From: Chrysomallon squamiferum
Lineage: Eukaryota > Mollusca > Gastropoda > Neomphalida > Peltospiridae
Assembly: GCA_012295275.1 (NCBI GenBank)
Contig: CM022677.1
Span: 25,144,121-25,208,120, forward strand
DNA length: 64,000 nt
Reading direction: 5' to 3'
The notes under the pieces were generated by a model that was given only the letters and a program-made list of their open reading frames with translations, was not told where the DNA came from and did no database searches. The position numbers and the translations under genes are program-made. Positions within the stretch are counted from its first letter, which is position 1, and each line of letters begins with the position of its first letter. Shown piece after piece: positions 59,701-64,000 of this stretch.

Positions 59701-60141
59701 CACTAATAGTGAGCATGTAAATAACTAAGTAAGTAAATAAATAAATAACTAATAGCTATTTTCTCATGTAATTATAAGTAAAATGGTAAATAAAACATGA
59801 AACATAGATAAATATACAAAAATACTACGATTTGAATTACGTTTTTGACTCTACTCTGTTTCTACAGCCATATAAACTGGGATAAATCAATAACAAATAA
59901 AATATATTCTGATAATATATTATATATATATATATATATAAAAAACCATATAAGCAAATTTAGATAAAACATTTAAAACACAACAATGAAGGTTTACCCA
60001 TGAATTTACAGGCAATAAATGATTTTGGTTGGACCCATTATATTCTGACAAGGACCAATCGTATAAAACGTTACAACACATTCACCAAGAAAAAAAAAGT
60101 CTAGAGCGCCAATGAAATTGATGGTAACAACAAACGTATGC

Positions 60142-63302
<3,161 letters not shown>

Positions 63303-63314
63303 CTGAAAATAGAA

Positions 63315-63470
63315 AACGGACCAATCAAATTACGCATTGTACGGCGATGGGGGACAAGTTGGCCAATCAAATTAAACCGTGTTTCACCAGGGGGGACATT
63401 CCGACCAATTAAATTAATACTGGGTGACCATGACGACAAGCTGACCAATCGTGTTAATCAAAGCAGGTCG
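63315..63470. repeat. Four degenerate ~45-bp units with CCAAT words
   Basis: GACCAATCAAATT (63319), GGCCAATCAAATTAA (63361), GACCAATTAAATTAA (63403) and GACCAATCGTGTTAA (63441), three of them preceded by GACAAG or GACATT. It lies in the intron next to the calexcitin exon at 63250-63302. Confidence 0.65.
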
Positions 63471-63689
63471 TCGTAGAATGATACTTGTTATTTGTATGTT
63501 TAAAAAGTGTTTTACGTTTCTCTTCTTTCTTTCATTTCTTTTCCTTTTCTTTTCTTTTTTTATACGTCAGTTAAAAATAATACATAAACACAGTTTCTCT
63601 GAAAATGATATAAAAATAAATTTAGTTCAGTGCCTGTCAACACAATGAAATAAAATTTGTAACAAACTAACTGAGCTAAGGTGATTACG

Positions 63690-63905
63690 TGAACGAAAAA
63701 CGTTTAATAATATACTTCAATATGCAATATTACGTCACAATCGAAGTAATGTTCTTCAGTAAACACCATTACGTCACAGTCCAAGATAATCTATTAGTAA
63801 TAAACTTCAGTAAACATCATCATGTCGCAGTCGAAATGAAACATTTAGTAATACGCTTGGGTAATTATCATCACGTCACTGTGAAAGGTCACGTCATACT
63901 AATCT
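63690..63905. repeat. ~55-bp degenerate array with ACGTCAC words
   Basis: Units read CAGTAAACACCATTACGTCA then CAGTC...; ACGTCAC recurs at about 63732, 63771 and 63874, with ATGTCGCAG in between and a further ACGTCA at 63891. It is intronic or upstream of the visible calexcitin exons. Confidence 0.65.
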
Positions 63906-64000
63906 TCCAGTAAGGTGTTTTAAAATACATCATGTCGTTGTAAATGTTCTAGTAGAAGAAGAAATGGTTTCTTGAACTTCTAATCTGAGTTGCTACATAT

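Overview
This is a eukaryotic, metazoan window: AT-rich, intron-rich, with GT-AG spliced genes separated by long introns packed with microsatellites and minisatellites. A calexcitin-type EF-hand gene that resembles the molluscan proteins, a secreted tandem fucolectin-domain gene and the repeat style suggest a mollusc or another lophotrochozoan. That placement is inference from recalled families; no search was run. No rRNA, tRNA, prokaryotic operon or CRISPR array was seen.

Layout. (1) 388-3361, minus: complete five-exon secreted protein with two fucolectin/F5-8C-like (FTP) domains. Directly upstream, at 4155-4739, is a broken third FTP unit with two frameshifts. (2) 5640-6430: an eroded protein-coding remnant of unknown origin. 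(3) 10425-20304, plus: three-exon LYSMD1. (4) 25133-31050, minus: eight-exon HDHD2, a HAD-like hydrolase, 255 aa. (5) 34795-54704, plus: about 17-exon LRRC71, with a reading-frame problem in one exon near the 3' end and an unclear final leucine-rich-repeat exon. (6) 60142-63302, minus: five 3' exons of a calexcitin/sarcoplasmic Ca-binding protein gene whose first exon(s) lie beyond the window. LYSMD1 and HDHD2 are convergent, HDHD2 and LRRC71 are divergent with about 3.7 kb between starts, and LRRC71 and calexcitin are convergent. The genes look functionally unrelated (innate lectin-like, LysM adaptor, phosphatase-fold, ciliary LRR, Ca sensor).

Exon models were built by hand: each junction was required to be AG/GT, to conserve phase, and to continue a recognisable family motif. 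Four genes join cleanly (the fucolectin, LYSMD1, HDHD2, and the visible part of calexcitin). LRRC71 joins cleanly up to exon 14.

The most unusual pattern is that several intronic tandem arrays contain degraded copies of the neighbouring exon's splice junction. Examples are the HDHD2 exon 3 donor and the exon 4 and 5 acceptors, and the LRRC71 exon 9 acceptor and donor and exon 10 acceptor. Trinucleotide repeats also begin within a few bases of 5' splice sites in several genes. Other points of note are an array of perfect TGACGTCA palindromes in a calexcitin intron, a CCAAT-bearing array next to another calexcitin exon, and three head-to-tail CCGCCATTGT-like motifs upstream of LRRC71.
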